Assembly: GCA_022842325.1 (NCBI GenBank)
Contig: JALHPU010000007.1
Span: forward strand, 62,001 to 126,000
DNA length: 64,000 bases
DNA from: Sulfuritalea sp.
GTDB taxonomy: Bacteria > Pseudomonadota > Gammaproteobacteria > Burkholderiales > Rhodocyclaceae
Reading direction: 5' to 3'
Numbering within the stretch: the stretch's first letter is position 1; each line of letters begins with the position of its first letter. The notes beneath the pieces are model-generated. The model worked only from the letters and a program-made list of their open reading frames with translations, was not told where the DNA came from and ran no database searches. Positions 1-6,719 of this stretch are shown piece after piece. The position numbers were made by a program, and so were the translations under genes.

Positions 1-467
1 AGCGCGATCAGCACGTAGCTCGACAGCGAGGAGATTTCGAGGAAGACGAAAATGTTGAAGGCATCGCCGGTGATGGTGATGCCGAGCAGGCCGGTGAGGC
101 AGAGGCCGAACATCGCGTAGTAGAGGTAGTGCAGTTCGCGCGGAATTTCACGCGCGATGCTGGCGCGGCTCCAGGGCAGCACCAGCGCGGCCATGCCCGA
201 GACCAGCAGCAGCACGAAGCTGGACAGGCGGTCGACGCGGTACTCGATGCCCCAGGGCGGCGGCCAGCTGCCGATGTGATAGGAGATGACGCCGCCTTCC
301 GTTTCGCCGACCTGCAGCCACAATGCGATGGCGCAGGCAAAGGCGGCCCAGGCCCCGGCCGTGACGATGGCGAAGGCCAGCCCGCCGTGGCGCAGCAGCA
401 CGGCCAGCGGCGCCGAGATCAGCGGCAGCACCACCTGCAGCACGGGCAGATGCAGCGCCAGACTCAT
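1..467 (-). CDS. mnhD: Mrp/Mnh cation:proton antiporter subunit D, N-terminal part (runs off the window)
   Basis: The minus strand is open from an ATG at 467 to the window edge and gives about 155 residues. They include several hydrophobic helices and the conserved stretch HYLYYAMFGLCLTGLLGITITGD followed by AFNIFVFLEISSLSSYVLIA, which is typical of the NADH-dehydrogenase-like (NuoN/MrpD) antiporter subunits. MrpD is a large inner-membrane subunit that carries protons in exchange for Na+ or K+. The gene is last in the visible mnhE-F-G-X-B-C-D order. It is separated from mnhC by about 110 nt that contain a perfect GC-rich hairpin. The C-terminal two thirds lie outside the window, so intactness cannot be judged. 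Confidence 0.85.
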   Translation of the reverse strand, partial: MSLALHLPVLQVVLPLISAPLAVLLRHGGLAFAIVTAGAWAAFACAIALWLQVGETEGGVISYHIGSWPPPWGIEYRVDRLSSFVLLLVSGMAALVLPWSRASIAREIPRELHYLYYAMFGLCLTGLLGITITGDAFNIFVFLEISSLSSYVLIA

Positions 468-487
468 AGGACTCTCCCCCCAGCCCC

Positions 488-508
488 CTCGCCAAGCGAG
501 GGGGTGAT
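488..508. repeat. GC-rich perfect hairpin between mnhC and mnhD
   Basis: CCCCCTCGC and GCGAGGGGG form 9-bp arms around a CAA loop in the only sizeable gap of the antiporter operon. No T-run follows on the minus strand. It is therefore more likely an mRNA processing or stability element, or a small intergenic repeat, than an intrinsic terminator. Confidence 0.5.
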
Positions 509-576
509 GGTGGTTCGCCGCTGCGCGGCTCCGTGTTTTGGCTGCGCCCCCCTTGGGGCGGCCCGGCGGGGTGCGC

Positions 577-933
577 TCACGCCGGATCCTCCGCGTGGTC
601 GAGCGCGAGGATTTCGTCTTCCTCGATGCTGTCGTAGGCTTCGCGGATGCGTACCGCCAGCGCCAGGCCGAGCGCCAGCGTGGCGACGCCGACGACGATG
701 GCGGTGAGGATCAGCACGTGCGGCAGCGGATTGGAGTACACGCTGAACTGCGGCGCCAGGATCGGCGCGGTGCCGCCCAGCAGCTTGCCCGGCGCTATGT
801 AGAGCAGGTACACCGAGGTCTGGAAAATCGAGAGGCCGACCAGCTTCTTGATCAGGTTGCCGCGCGCGATGACGATGAACAGGCCGGCGACCAGCAGGAA
901 CACTGTGACGAAGTGGCTGAAGTGTTCGAGCAT
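577..933 (-). CDS. mnhC: Mrp/Mnh antiporter subunit C (NuoK-like)
   Basis: A 118-residue, three-helix membrane protein related to NuoK. The segment GLSIFQTSVYLLYIAPGKL and the following ILAPQFSVYSNPLPHVLILTAIVVGVA carry the family signature. It forms part of the multi-subunit Na+(K+)/H+ antiporter in the inner membrane. The ATG at 933 lies two nucleotides after the mnhB stop, so the genes are almost certainly co-transcribed and translationally linked. Longer reading frames through this region in other frames are coding shadows. The length is normal for MnhC. Confidence 0.9.
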   Translation of the reverse strand: MLEHFSHFVTVFLLVAGLFIVIARGNLIKKLVGLSIFQTSVYLLYIAPGKLLGGTAPILAPQFSVYSNPLPHVLILTAIVVGVATLALGLALAVRIREAYDSIEEDEILALDHAEDPA

Positions 934-935
934 GG

Positions 936-1373
936 CTAATCGTCGGACACGCCGTTGGCGTCGCCGCGCGCGGCGAACATGTAGAAGATCTTCAGCATCA
1001 CGCCGGACACCGTGACGGCGACGCCGACTTCGACCCAGAAGATGCCGCGGTGCTGGCCCAGCACCGGATCGGCATCGAGCACGAAATAGTCGAGGAAATT
1101 GCCGCCGAGCAGCAGTCCGGCGATACCGACGCCGGCATACAGCAGCACGCCGGCGGCGAGCATGGCTTCCACCAGCCAGTCGGGCATCACGCGCCGCGTG
1201 GTGCCGACACCGAAGATCAGGGCATGGAATACCAGGGCGGCGGCGAGGATCACGCCTGCCTGAAAGCCGCCGCCGGGGCCGAAGTCGCCGTGGAACTGAA
1301 CGTAGAGCGCGAACAGCAGGATGAAGGGGATCAGCAGCTTGCCGACCACGCGCAGCACCAGGTCGTGCTTCAT
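936..1373 (-). CDS. mnhB: Mrp/Mnh antiporter subunit B (MnhB domain)
   Basis: 145 residues with four hydrophobic segments. The motif HGDFGPGGGFQAGVILAAALV near residue 29 is diagnostic of the MnhB domain (PF04039 family). It is an integral membrane subunit of the Mrp antiporter complex. Its start overlaps the end of the upstream DUF4040/MbhE-type gene by 4 nt, which indicates tight coupling. Its length is usual for the stand-alone MnhB protein. Confidence 0.92.
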   Translation of the reverse strand: MKHDLVLRVVGKLLIPFILLFALYVQFHGDFGPGGGFQAGVILAAALVFHALIFGVGTTRRVMPDWLVEAMLAAGVLLYAGVGIAGLLLGGNFLDYFVLDADPVLGQHRGIFWVEVGVAVTVSGVMLKIFYMFAARGDANGVSDD

Positions 1374-1912
1374 CGGGCGCCTCCTTCACTGCTGCCGCCG
1401 TTCTTGCGCCGGCGCAGCAGGGCAATGATGCCGGCGCCGGCAGTGAATACCACCGTCGTCTCGCCCAGGGTGTCGAAGCCGCGGAAGCTGGCCAGAACGG
1501 CAGTGACGACGTTCGGTACCTCGATTTCGTTCTGCAGGTAGCGCGGCACCACGTGGGTGTGGATCGGCGAGCGGGGATCGGCAAAATCCGGCAGGCCCAT
1601 GGCGCCGTACATCAGCAGCGCGCCGGTCGACACCGAAACCATGAGCGGCAGCCAGGGACGGTGTGCCGGTCTGGCTTCCTCGCTCTTGCACAAGTGCAGC
1701 GCGCCGAGCAGCAGCACGGTGGACACGCCGGCGCCGACCGCAGCCTCGGTCATCGCCACGTCGACCGCGTCGAGCGCGACCAGCACCGTGGCCATGAGGA
1801 TGCTGTAGATGCCGGAGAGCACGATCACGGCGAACAGGTTGCGCGATCGCGCCAGCATCAGCACGGTCAGCGCCATGAACACCAGCGGCAGGTAGATGGT
1901 CAGGGTTTCGAT
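1370..1912 (-). CDS. Antiporter subunit with MbhD (DUF4040) and MbhE-like regions, equivalent of the MrpA C-terminus
   Basis: About 180 residues. The N-terminal half (helices plus DAVDVAMTEAAVGAGVST) matches the DUF4040/MbhD region. The C-terminal half (VVTAVLASFRGFDTLGETTVVFTA) matches the MbhE region that in other species forms the end of MrpA. The start is unusual. A strong GGAGG lies seven bases before an ATC codon at 1912, and no ATG, GTG or TTG is available nearby except GTG at 1882 and ATG at 1876, both inside the first helix and without a ribosome binding site. The upstream mnhG gene ends at 1900, so the two overlap. I chose 1912 because it gives a full first helix. Confidence 0.75.
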   Translation of the reverse strand: METLTIYLPLVFMALTVLMLARSRNLFAVIVLSGIYSILMATVLVALDAVDVAMTEAAVGAGVSTVLLLGALHLCKSEEARPAHRPWLPLMVSVSTGALLMYGAMGLPDFADPRSPIHTHVVPRYLQNEIEVPNVVTAVLASFRGFDTLGETTVVFTAGAGIIALLRRRKNGGSSEGGAR

Positions 1913-2238
1913 GGCGCATCCTCCGTTGCCGCCGGCGCCGCCAGTCGCGGCAGCAGGCCACGCAGCAGCGCGGCCCGCGCCAGCGCGTGGCTGGCGGTCG
2001 GGCTGGCGAAGAACAGCAGCAGGCCGACCATGGCCAGCTTGACGCTGACCAGGCTCAGCCCGGCCTGCAGCATCAGGCCGAGCAGGATCAGGCCGGCGCC
2101 CAGGGTTTCGATGACGCTGGCGGCATGCATGCGGGTATAGAAATCCGGCATGCGGATCAGGCCGATGCCGCCGACCAGGCAGAACAGGCCGCCGCCTGCG
2201 AGACACAGCGCGCTGAGGACCTGGAGCGCCTCGCTCAT
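1900..2238 (-). CDS. mnhG: Mrp/Mnh antiporter subunit G (MnhG/PhaG)
   Basis: 112 residues with three predicted helices. The signature GLIRMPDFYTRMHAASVIET follows the first helix, as in all MnhG/PhaG subunits. It is a small membrane subunit of the multi-subunit cation/proton antiporter. The start overlaps the mnhF stop by 4 nt, and the 3' end overlaps the next gene. The last residues (APAATEDAPSKP) are a polar tail. Confidence 0.92.
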   Translation of the reverse strand: MSEALQVLSALCLAGGGLFCLVGGIGLIRMPDFYTRMHAASVIETLGAGLILLGLMLQAGLSLVSVKLAMVGLLLFFASPTASHALARAALLRGLLPRLAAPAATEDAPSKP

Positions 2239-2528
2239 GGCCGTGTTTCCCCGCTGGCGGTGGCCTCGCCCGGATCACCGAGGTTGCCCTGGCGGAAGAA
2301 CTTCAGCACCGCGATCACGCCGATCACGTTGAGCAGGCCATAGACCAGGGCGAGATCGAGAAACTCGGGCCGTCCGCCGAGGAAACCGAACAGCGCCAGC
2401 AGCAGCATCGCGCAGGTGCCGGTGGTGTTGGCCGCCTGCAGGCGATCGAACACGGTGGGGCCGAGCGCGGCGCGCACCAGGGCCAGGGCCACGGTGATCA
2501 GCAGGGCGAGGGTGGCGGCGGCGAGCAT
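2235..2528 (-). CDS. mnhF: Mrp/Mnh antiporter subunit F (MnhF)
   Basis: 97 residues and three helices. The conserved RAALGPTVFDRLQAANTTGT after helix one and the VYGLLNVIGVIAVLKFF end are typical of MnhF/PhaF. The ATG at 2528 follows the mnhE stop by two nucleotides and is the natural start, although the frame stays open further upstream inside mnhE. It acts in the same inner-membrane antiporter complex as its neighbours. Confidence 0.9.
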   Translation of the reverse strand: MLAAATLALLITVALALVRAALGPTVFDRLQAANTTGTCAMLLLALFGFLGGRPEFLDLALVYGLLNVIGVIAVLKFFRQGNLGDPGEATASGETRP

Positions 2529-2530
2529 GG

Positions 2531-3007
2531 TCACTCGCGCTCCAGCGCACTGCAGCGCTGGTCCATCTCGCTGCCGGCAAGACCCGCGGCGCCCTCGCGC
2601 GTCAGGGCATGCACCAGGAAGCGACCGCGCGCGACTTCGACCGCAATGGTGCCGGGAGTCAGGGTGATCGAGTTGGCATGAATCACCAGGCCCATGTCGG
2701 TATGCTGCAGGGGGGCGAACTCGGCGAGCGTGGGGGAGATCGGCAGGCGCGGATGCAGGATGCGCTTGCTGACATCCCAGGCCGACTTGACGATCTCCCA
2801 GGCCAGCCAGGGCCAGTAGGAAAACAGCGCCCACCAGCCAAGATGCACCGGGTGACCTTCATGGTCGATGACATCCATGTGCCGCGCGAAGAGCAGCACC
2901 GCGAGCGCGCTGCCGGCACCCGCCGCGACCAGAAAGGGAGTGAACAGTCCGGACAGCAGAAGCCAGAACAGGAAGAGCGCAAGCAAGGCGCTGAGCGAGT
3001 GGATCAT
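2531..3007 (-). CDS. mnhE: Mrp/Mnh antiporter subunit E (MnhE)
   Basis: 158 residues. Two or three N-terminal helices are followed by a soluble domain containing WEIVKSAWDVSKRIL and SITLTPGTIAVEV, the hallmarks of MnhE. It is the first gene of the antiporter operon. The ATG at 3007 is preceded by an AGGA-type ribosome binding site and begins with a good membrane helix, so I prefer it to an upstream in-frame codon at 3034. The promoter should lie in the short divergent region shared with the sensor kinase gene. Confidence 0.9.
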   Translation of the reverse strand: MIHSLSALLALFLFWLLLSGLFTPFLVAAGAGSALAVLLFARHMDVIDHEGHPVHLGWWALFSYWPWLAWEIVKSAWDVSKRILHPRLPISPTLAEFAPLQHTDMGLVIHANSITLTPGTIAVEVARGRFLVHALTREGAAGLAGSEMDQRCSALERE

Positions 3008-3130
3008 GGGCGGAAATCCTATGACGTTGCGCAAGGCTTGAAAATTCGGGCAGGCGCGTAAGGGAAGTCGCTGGCTGCAAGGTCCGGCATGGCGCTGGAG
3101 AACGCAGCGCGGATGCGGGTTTGGAGCAAA

Positions 3131-3145
3131 ATAAGGGAAGCCCTT
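3131..3145. promoter_or_regulatory. Perfect inverted repeat upstream of the sensor kinase
   Basis: TAAGGG and CCCTTA flank an AAG spacer, 30 bases before the ATG of the MASE1 kinase and in the divergent region with mnhE. It could be an operator for the adjacent LuxR-type regulator. That role is a guess from position and symmetry only. Confidence 0.3.
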
Positions 3146-3174
3146 ACGCGCTCCGACGAATTACGCAATCCGCC

Positions 3175-4806
3175 ATGCCCAAGCACAATTCCTCACCCAT
3201 CAACTGGAACGAGCCGGTTTTGCAAAACTTGCCATCACTGCGGCTCGGTTGGCGCGACTTTGTGCTGCTGCTGGCGGGCTACGTCGCGCTCGACTGGGCG
3301 AGCTTCATCCATCCGCTGCACGGCCTCAACATCACGCCGTGGAGTCCGGCGCCGGCGCTCGGCCTGGTTTTCCTGCTGCGTTACGGCAGGAATGCGGCGC
3401 CACCGCTGGCGCTGGCTATTCTGATGGCCGATGCCTGGGTGCGCCACCTGCCCGCGTCGCTGCCCCTGTCCATTGCCCTCGCCGGTGTGCTGACGCTCGG
3501 CTACTGGGCCATTGCCGAGGTTTTGCGCCGGCGTCTCGCCGGCGGCAGCATCTTCGGCGATCGGCGCGGTCTGCTGGAATGGGCGGGGATCGTCATCGTC
3601 GGCACCTTCCTCAACAGCCTGCTGTTCGTTTTGGCGCTTTCGCTCGCGGATCTGATACCGGCAGGCGCCGGCAAGGAGGCTTTCATCCGCTACTGGGTGG
3701 GCGACAGCGTCGGTGTGCTGGTATCGATGCCGATCCTGTGGATGCTGTTCGATCAACGAGGCCGGGCGCAGCTGCGGGCCATGACCCTGAGCTGGGAGTT
3801 GCCGGGTTATCTGGTGATGACCGGTGCTGCGCTATGGGTGGCATTCGGCGCCGGCGCCAGCGCAGACTTCAAGTATTTCTATGTAATGTTCCTGCCGGTG
3901 GCATGGGCCGCTGCGCGACAGGGCCTGGCCGGCGCCGTGTTCGGCGCTGCCATCGTCCAGATCGGCATCATCGGCGCGGTTCAGTTGCGCGGGTTCTCGG
4001 CAGTTACGGTACTGGAAATCCAGACCCTGGCCGTGGTGCTGGTTCTGTTCGGCTTCTTCATCGGCGTCGTGGTCGACGAAAAGCAGCGGGTCAGTGCGGA
4101 ACTGCGACAGACCCTGCGTCTGGCTGCCGCTGGCGAGATGGCGGGGGCCCTTGCCCACGAGCTCAACCAGCCGCTGACCGCCCTGTCGGCCTATGGCACG
4201 GCCTGCGAGCAACTGCTGGAACAGGGCGAAACCGGAGAGCGCTTGCGCGAGACCATCCGCCGCATGGTCGCGGAGTCGTTTCGTGCTGCCGACGTGGTGC
4301 GCCGCCTGCGCGACTTTTTCCGTACCGGCGCCACCCGGCTTGAACCCATCGCCCTTGCCGACTTGCTGGCGACGGCCGTGGCACCCTTCGCCGCCAAGGC
4401 AGAGCGGCAAGGCGTTGAACTTGCAGTCGATCCGGTGCCGCCATGGGCACTGTTGGCGGATCGCCTGCAACTGGAAGTCGTGTTGCGCAATCTACTGTCG
4501 AATGCCTTCGACGCGGTGGCTGGGCAGCCTGCCGGCCAGCGCAGGATAAGCGTGTCGACCCATGCCGAAGGTGCCGGACGGGTCTGCGTCCGGATCGAAG
4601 ATAGCGGCCCTGGCATTTCGCCGGGGATGGCCGCGCAACTGTTCGAAGCCTTCCAGTCATCCAAGGCCAACGGCTTGGGCTTGGGCCTGGTGATCAGCCG
4701 CGCCATTGCCGAGGCGCACGGCGGAAACCTCTGGGCGGAAGTGGCCGAGCACGGCCTTTTCAAACTGGTATTGCCGACGGAAGGAGCGACGAAGGATGCA
4801 GCCTAG
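3175..4806 (+). CDS. MASE1-domain sensor histidine kinase
   Basis: 543 residues. The first 300 form a MASE1-type integral membrane sensor with about eight helices. A dimerisation/phosphoacceptor segment follows, with His328 in the motif AHELNQPL, and then an ATPase domain with N box (LRNLLSNAFDAV), G1 (DSGPGIS) and G2 (GLGLGLVIS). The HELNQPL context places it with FixL/DctB-type (HK4) kinases. Its stop overlaps the start of the FixJ-type regulator, which is clearly its partner. A TTG at 3121 would extend the protein by 18 residues, but the ATG at 3175 is the better start. The signal sensed is unknown. Confidence 0.88.
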   Translation: MPKHNSSPINWNEPVLQNLPSLRLGWRDFVLLLAGYVALDWASFIHPLHGLNITPWSPAPALGLVFLLRYGRNAAPPLALAILMADAWVRHLPASLPLSIALAGVLTLGYWAIAEVLRRRLAGGSIFGDRRGLLEWAGIVIVGTFLNSLLFVLALSLADLIPAGAGKEAFIRYWVGDSVGVLVSMPILWMLFDQRGRAQLRAMTLSWELPGYLVMTGAALWVAFGAGASADFKYFYVMFLPVAWAAARQGLAGAVFGAAIVQIGIIGAVQLRGFSAVTVLEIQTLAVVLVLFGFFIGVVVDEKQRVSAELRQTLRLAAAGEMAGALAHELNQPLTALSAYGTACEQLLEQGETGERLRETIRRMVAESFRAADVVRRLRDFFRTGATRLEPIALADLLATAVAPFAAKAERQGVELAVDPVPPWALLADRLQLEVVLRNLLSNAFDAVAGQPAGQRRISVSTHAEGAGRVCVRIEDSGPGISPGMAAQLFEAFQSSKANGLGLGLVISRAIAEAHGGNLWAEVAEHGLFKLVLPTEGATKDAA

Positions 4807-5416
4807 CGGCTATACGGTTTTCATCGTCGAAGACGATCAATCGGTGCGCGATGCCCTCGGGCTGTTGCTGGGCCTGCGTGGCTACCCGGTCGCAATGTTC
4901 GCCGACGGCCTGAGTTTTCTCCAGGCCTACCGGTCGGACTGGTCAGGTTGCCTGCTGATCGACATCCGCATGCCGGGAATGGACGGTCTGGAACTGCAGA
5001 AACACTTGCTGGAGAAAGGTTGCAGCATGTCGGCGATCATCATGACCGGCCATGGCGATGTGCAATCCGCACGCGAGGCATTCCGTTCCCAGGCTGTCGA
5101 TTTCCTCGAGAAGCCGATCGATCACGCCAAGTTGATGAACGCCATCGAGGAAGGCTTCGCGCGCCAGGCGGCCGCCCGCAACCAGGCCAGCCAGCGCAAC
5201 GAGTTTGATCACCTGCTGGCGAGCTTGACCCCCCGCGAAAGAGAGGTCATGGACCTGGTGGTGGCCGGGCGGCACAACCGCGAGATCGCCGAAACCCTGG
5301 GCATCAGCCCGCGCACGGTCGAAGTGCATAAGGCGCGCATGGTGGCCAAGCTAGGGGTGGAGAATGTGCCCGATCTGGTGCGCATGAGCCTGGTTGCCAC
5401 GCGCAACACGGAATGA
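4796..5416 (+). CDS. FixJ/NodW-type response regulator
   Basis: 206 residues. The receiver domain has acidic pocket D13-D14, phosphoacceptor Asp56 (LLIDIRMPG) and the Thr/Lys switch (MTGHGDV, EKPID). A LuxR-type helix-turn-helix follows (LTPREREVMDLVVAGRHNREIAETLGIS). The ATG at 4796 follows GAAGGAGCGACGAAGG and overlaps the kinase gene by 11 nt, so the pair is co-translated. It should activate transcription in response to the MASE1 kinase. The targets cannot be read from the sequence; the divergent antiporter operon is a positional candidate. Confidence 0.9.
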   Translation: MQPSGYTVFIVEDDQSVRDALGLLLGLRGYPVAMFADGLSFLQAYRSDWSGCLLIDIRMPGMDGLELQKHLLEKGCSMSAIIMTGHGDVQSAREAFRSQAVDFLEKPIDHAKLMNAIEEGFARQAAARNQASQRNEFDHLLASLTPREREVMDLVVAGRHNREIAETLGISPRTVEVHKARMVAKLGVENVPDLVRMSLVATRNTE

Positions 5417-5418
5417 TG

Positions 5419-5724
5419 CTAGAAGCATTGCAGCATGTTGGCTTCGCAGTAGAGCTTCTTCAGGTAGGCCAGGCCGATCCAGCACCAGAACAGCAGGGCG
5501 AAGGCGACGAAGGGCAGATGCCGGTCGATGACCTGCGGCGGTGTGACCTTGCGCACGATCTTCAGCACCGGCGCGGTGACGATCAGGAACAGCTTGTACA
5601 TGGTGTTGTCGTGGCGGCGGCTGCCCGCCAGCAGGGCCAGCAGGCCCTGACCCAGCAGAAACAACATTGCGACTTCAGCCAGCGCGCGCAGCACGCCGAG
5701 GATGAGCAGTTCAGGGTGGCTCAT
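5419..5724 (-). CDS. Small conserved inner-membrane protein, YggT-like
   Basis: 101 residues with two or three hydrophobic segments. The stretch TAPVLKIVRKVTPPQVIDRH, followed by a terminal helix, recalls the proline-rich loop of YggT family proteins, but similarity is weak and the assignment is tentative. It converges with the response regulator with only two bases between stop codons. It starts close to the TPR gene on the other strand, so the two share a short divergent promoter region. Confidence 0.6.
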   Translation of the reverse strand: MSHPELLILGVLRALAEVAMLFLLGQGLLALLAGSRRHDNTMYKLFLIVTAPVLKIVRKVTPPQVIDRHLPFVAFALLFWCWIGLAYLKKLYCEANMLQCF

Positions 5725-5762
5725 GGTATGTTTCCGTCTCCATTATCAGTTTGGGCAATTTC

Positions 5763-6353
5763 ATGAATTACGAACATTGGCGGCATTATGCCCGCGGCTG
5801 GGTGTTTCATTTTCTGGGCCGCGAAGACAGTGCCTTCGAGGCCTACCTCACTGCATTTCGCATCAACCCGCAGGACGTGCAATCGGCGCGCCACCTGGCC
5901 GCGATTGCCGCCAAGCGGAAGAACTACGAAGTTGCCATCAAGTGGTTCGAGGCGGCACTGGCGCTGACTCCGGACGACGCCGCCAACTGGTTCAACCTCG
6001 GTTACGTCTGCGAACACGCGGGCAAGCCGAAGGAGGCAATTGCCGCCTTCACCGAAGCCGTGCGCCTGACTCCGCTGCAGGACATGGCCTGGTACGGCAT
6101 GGGCCTGGCCCATGCGCGCCTGGGCCAGCACGAGGAAGCGGTAAAGGCGCTGGAAAAGGTGGTCGAGCTGCAGCCCATGAGCGGCGAAGGCTTCTATCAA
6201 CTGGGCATGGCCTATCACCATGCCAACCGTCCCGACGACGTGACCAGCATACTCAAGCGCCTGGTCACCTTCGAGCCGAAGCGGGCCAGGAAGCTGGCGC
6301 AGGATACCCAGCGCGCCGACCTGATGAAATTCATTCCGGAACTTCCCTTCTGA
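5763..6353 (+). CDS. Tetratricopeptide-repeat protein
   Basis: 196 residues, with no signal peptide or membrane helix. At least four TPR units are visible: FLGREDSAFEAYLTAFRINP, KNYEVAIKWFEAALALTP, KPKEAIAAFTEAVRLTP and QHEEAVKALEKVVELQP. It is probably a soluble protein-protein interaction scaffold. I chose the ATG at 5763 over a TTG twelve bases upstream. A hairpin with GCCCGC/GCGGGC arms follows the stop. The partner is unknown. Confidence 0.8.
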   Translation: MNYEHWRHYARGWVFHFLGREDSAFEAYLTAFRINPQDVQSARHLAAIAAKRKNYEVAIKWFEAALALTPDDAANWFNLGYVCEHAGKPKEAIAAFTEAVRLTPLQDMAWYGMGLAHARLGQHEEAVKALEKVVELQPMSGEGFYQLGMAYHHANRPDDVTSILKRLVTFEPKRARKLAQDTQRADLMKFIPELPF

Positions 6354-6435
6354 TAATGCCCCTGCGGAGGGGGCTAAGCCCGCAATCAACGCGGGCAAAG
6401 CCACTCCGGATGATTTTCCACAGTCCGTAGCCTTG

Positions 6436-6488
6436 TCCCCCGGTGGGATATGTCTCCGCTTCCAGCGGAGACATATCCCACCGGGGGA
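6436..6488. repeat. Long perfect inverted repeat (25-bp arms, 3-nt loop)
   Basis: Positions 6436-6460 and 6464-6488 are exact reverse complements around the loop TCC. There is no T-tract on either side, and it is far more symmetrical than a normal terminator. It lies in the 366-base gap between the TPR gene and the symporter operon, which otherwise holds a second perfect hairpin, one copy of a dispersed repeat and the symporter terminator. Confidence 0.9.
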
Positions 6489-6518
6489 TACCGTCTCCTC
6501 GCCCTCGCTCGGAGACAT

Positions 6519-6543
6519 AAAAGTCGGCGCTGGTACTACGGCG
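6519..6543 (-). repeat. Dispersed CGCCGTA..GCGCCGACTTTT repeat, copy 1
   Basis: On the minus strand this reads as the 25-bp core CGCCGTA-N-TACCAGCGCCGACTTTT. The same core recurs near 28.1, 28.8, 30.4, 33.0, 41.9-42.3 and 57.5 kb. It sits between the two long hairpins. Confidence 0.65.
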
Positions 6544-6567
6544 CATCGAGTAGCAAAGCTCCAACGG

Positions 6568-6606
6568 CCGGGTTCCGTCCAGCCCAGCGGGCTGGACGGA
6601 ACCCGG
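6568..6606. repeat. Second long perfect inverted repeat (18-bp arms, 3-nt loop)
   Basis: 6568-6585 and 6589-6606 are exact reverse complements around AGC. Like its neighbour at 6436 it has a minimal loop and no T-run. The two elements share no sequence but have the same architecture. Confidence 0.9.
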
Positions 6607-6633
6607 AATATCGCATCTTCCTGCCGGAAGGAT

Positions 6634-6668
6634 AAAAAAACCGGCCCGCGGTTTCCCGGGGGCCGGTT
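6634..6668 (-). terminator. Intrinsic terminator of the symporter operon
   Basis: On the minus strand AACCGGCCC (6668-6660) pairs with GGGCCGGTT (6647-6639), and a run of seven T follows. It lies about 50 bases after the symporter stop codon. Confidence 0.85.
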
Positions 6669-6719
6669 GAATGAGGGTATGGGTATGTTCCCTAGCCCTC
6701 CTCCTCCTCCATAAGCTTG

